The notes under the pieces were generated by a model, which worked only from the letters and a program-made list of their open reading frames with translations, made no database searches and was not told the origin of the DNA. The translations under genes and the position numbers were made by a program. A stretch of DNA of 64,000 nucleotides from Amblyornis subalaris (taxonomy: Eukaryota; Chordata; Aves; Passeriformes; Ptilonorhynchidae): contig JACAXG010000025.1 in assembly GCA_018881555.1 (NCBI GenBank), positions 3,727,899 through 3,791,898 of the forward strand, written 5' to 3'. Shown here one piece after another: positions 62,175 through 64,000 of the stretch; the first letter of the stretch is position 1; each line of letters begins with the position of its first letter.

Positions 62175-62720
62175 ATAATCTTTGATCTTCCAGTTGGTTC
62201 TTGCTGCACAGCGGCTTGAAGTCTCATTTTATTTATGTAGCTGAGAAACCTGTTGCTATTTGTTTTAATTTCTTTTGCCAGGCCTAACGCTGCTTGACTT
62301 TTGGCAATTCTCATTTTATCCCTACCCTTCCTGACCTCTAAGACATTGCTTTTTTTGCCAATTAGTCTTTTTTTCCGTTCCTTACAGACTCTGTTTAATC
62401 CCAATTTATCCTTTTTAAGGTGGCTATTCACCAGCTTCAGCAAGGAGCTCTTTCCTGCCCTGTTTTCCTCCTTTGCTTAGGATCCCTGGTCAAGATAGTT
62501 TCTGCACCTCTGAATTAGAGGCTCTGTATCCTCTGCATTCAAGTTCTCACAATTCTCTGCCCAGATGACTTCACCCACCAGGTTTTTCCATTTTTCAAAG
62601 TTTGCCCTTTCAAAGACAAGTATCCTAGTTCCAGATCTACTTTTGTTTAGGCTTCCATTTAATTTAAAAGGAATCCATTTTGTGAGCACTAAGTCCAAGA
62701 TTCCTCTGTACAATCAGGCC
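62175..62720 (-). mobile_element. Old CR1-family LINE remnant (ORF2 fragment)
   Basis: Conceptual minus-strand translation gives blocks recalling the CR1 ORF2 segment between endonuclease and reverse transcriptase: 'FERANFEKWKNLVGEVIW' and, further on, 'AKSQAALGLAKEIKTNSNRF' followed by LSYINKMR. These resemble the CR1 'RRANFxLFRDLLGRIPWE' and 'RKAKAxLELxLARDVKDNKK GFxxYISSKRK' blocks in the right order and spacing. The frame is broken by stops and shifts, so it is a dead, old copy. The family assignment rests on recalled similarity and should be checked. Confidence 0.5.
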
Positions 62721-64000
62721 CTCTTAACATCAACACTAGTTACCAAAACAAAACCTAAAATAGCACCTCCACTTGCTGGTGCTCTATTTAATGAAAAAAT
62801 CTGGGCTATCACATCCAGGAATATCTATGTTTTACCTTATTAATGAAATGTGTTTGCCAATGTGTATTCCTAGATATTAAGATACATTCCTCAGTTCCCA
62901 CAGAACTTATTTTGGAAACTTTTATCTTTCCAATAACATTACAGAGAGATTTATCCACACAACCCCTGCCACCCCTAATTTCACAGTTTGCAGCTCTATC
63001 TATTCTCAGATGGCAGCTTCCCAAGGTACTTGGATGAACTGCAATCTTCTAAGGCACTTCATAAATACCTTCAAGTGGCCTTATCACAAAGATGTCTCTC
63101 AAAACAACCAGCCCATCACAGGAACAGCTCTATCAGCTCAGACCACAGGTCCACACAGCCTCAGTAGACAAAAGTGGGTGGAAAGCACAGACTGTTTCAG
63201 GGGATTTTAACCCTCTCCTTGAGCACTGGTAAGTTTTGAGCATTTACGGCATCCTCTGGAAAGTAGTGCCACAACTCAGATGATGCAATGAAAGGATACA
63301 TACCTACAGAGAAAAAACAAAACAAAAGAGGACAGCCCCACCAGTCCATATACACTACAAGCCAGTGCTTCTGGTATCAGCAGCTCTGGGGCCCTTGACT
63401 TCTGATCACAGCTACTGCAGTTACACAGCTATACTGAGGATACCATCAAAGACAACAAAACACACCATCACACAAAACCACCACCACCACAAAAACCTGT
63501 CACTGAAGAACATTTAAGTCTTTGCTAGTCATGGCCTCATCTTTGGTCTGTTTGAGATAGAGTCAGTAGTGTTAGCTCAACATGAGGGACCGTGAATGGA
63601 CTTGTCACGGATGTCACAGGCTCTGGCACATTTCCTCATCAAAACCACAGTTAGCCAAAAAAGGGGGAAATGCAAATGAAAGAGGACGAATTAGACTAAG
63701 ACAAAAATGGATTCCGGTAGACTAAGAAAGTCTCAGTGCCCATTCTGTTACTGACTATGGGGCCAAAGAGCTTTGTTTTCAGTACTTTCTTTGTTCCTGA
63801 TCCCACTCCAATTTCTGTGTGCTCTGTTTCACAGTAAAGTCNTTGAAAGCAACTACTGTGGCCCTGGCCATAACCTGCTTAAGGTAATTTATGGTGGTAC
63901 AATACAGCTGACTTCAGGGAAGTCAATCCTGACACCAGGAAGGTCCCTTAAACAGTCTCAGGGTGAAGTTTCTGAACTAGGATTCAAGAGAATTGGATTC

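Larger units (their letters stand above)
43626..64000 (-). other. IGFBP2: IGFBP2 intron 1 (partial, runs off the right edge)
   Basis: More than 20.3 kb. No sequence with the IGFBP N-domain signature (GCGCC and flanking cysteines) is present on the minus strand to the right of exon 2, so exon 1 lies beyond 64000. A first intron of tens of kilobases is known for IGFBP2 in mammals. Contents noted are a 28-bp direct duplication near 54.9 kb, an old LINE fragment near 62.2-62.7 kb and some AT-rich candidate conserved stretches. No other gene or RNA is recognised. Regulatory elements of IGFBP2 probably lie in it (inference). Confidence 0.8.

Noticed and set aside
63200..63300. Stretch 'gcatcctctggaaagtagtgccacaa' recalling an old CR1/LINE tail or ancient SINE
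   Set aside because: The match from memory is too short and diverged to assign a family without a repeat library.
1..64000. CRISPR arrays, tRNA or rRNA genes, bacterial operons, phage or plasmid features
   Set aside because: None present. No regular spacer-repeat pattern, no tRNA-like A/B-box cloverleaf noticed, and the gene structure is clearly vertebrate.

Overview
The window is vertebrate nuclear DNA, most likely from a bird. Two LINE fragments carry the avian CR1 3' end, one solo LTR resembles avian endogenous retrovirus LTRs, and the two genes present have the exon structure and divergence expected of bird orthologues. There is no bacterial, plasmid or phage content. Isolated single n bases run through the non-coding sequence, as in a draft assembly.

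The window holds two insulin-like growth factor binding protein genes placed tail to tail. IGFBP5 (plus strand) is complete. Its promoter has a TATTTAAA box near 10833. A T-tract-rich 5' UTR of about 970 nt follows, then coding exons at 11835-12165, 29577-29803, 29972-30091 and 30506-30637 (269 codons plus stop). The 3' UTR of about 4.25 kb ends at an AATAAA at 34865. IGFBP2 (minus strand) is partial. Its last three coding exons lie at 43625-43402, 41536-41396 and 39564-39397, and its 3' UTR runs to an AATAAA near 38080-38075. IGFBP2 exon 1 is not seen. Everything from 43626 to the right edge is therefore IGFBP2 intron 1, more than 20 kb and still open.

Layout: 1-10.7 kb is upstream of IGFBP5, with one CR1 and no recognisable gene. 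10.78-12.17 kb is the IGFBP5 promoter, 5' UTR and exon 1, within a CpG-rich block. 12.17-29.58 kb is IGFBP5 intron 1, which starts with a degenerate pyrimidine-rich tandem array and contains a separate CpG-rich block near 24.5 kb. 29.58-34.89 kb holds the remaining IGFBP5 exons and 3' UTR. 34.89-38.06 kb is the spacer between the two genes, with a small CpG-rich block carrying a CTCF-like motif, a CR1 and a (TTA)n. 38.06-43.63 kb is the 3' half of IGFBP2, with a probable solo LTR in intron 2. 43.63-64.0 kb is IGFBP2 intron 1, with an old CR1-family LINE remnant near 62.2-62.7 kb.

Both products are secreted IGF carriers: an N-terminal cysteine-rich IGF-binding domain, a protease-sensitive linker and a C-terminal thyroglobulin type-1 domain. 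I found no undescribed biological system. The points worth a second look are regulatory: a single three-codon upstream ORF in the IGFBP5 leader, a purine tract just after the IGFBP5 stop codon, adjacent miR-140 and miR-130 seed matches in its 3' UTR, and the CTCF-like element between the genes.
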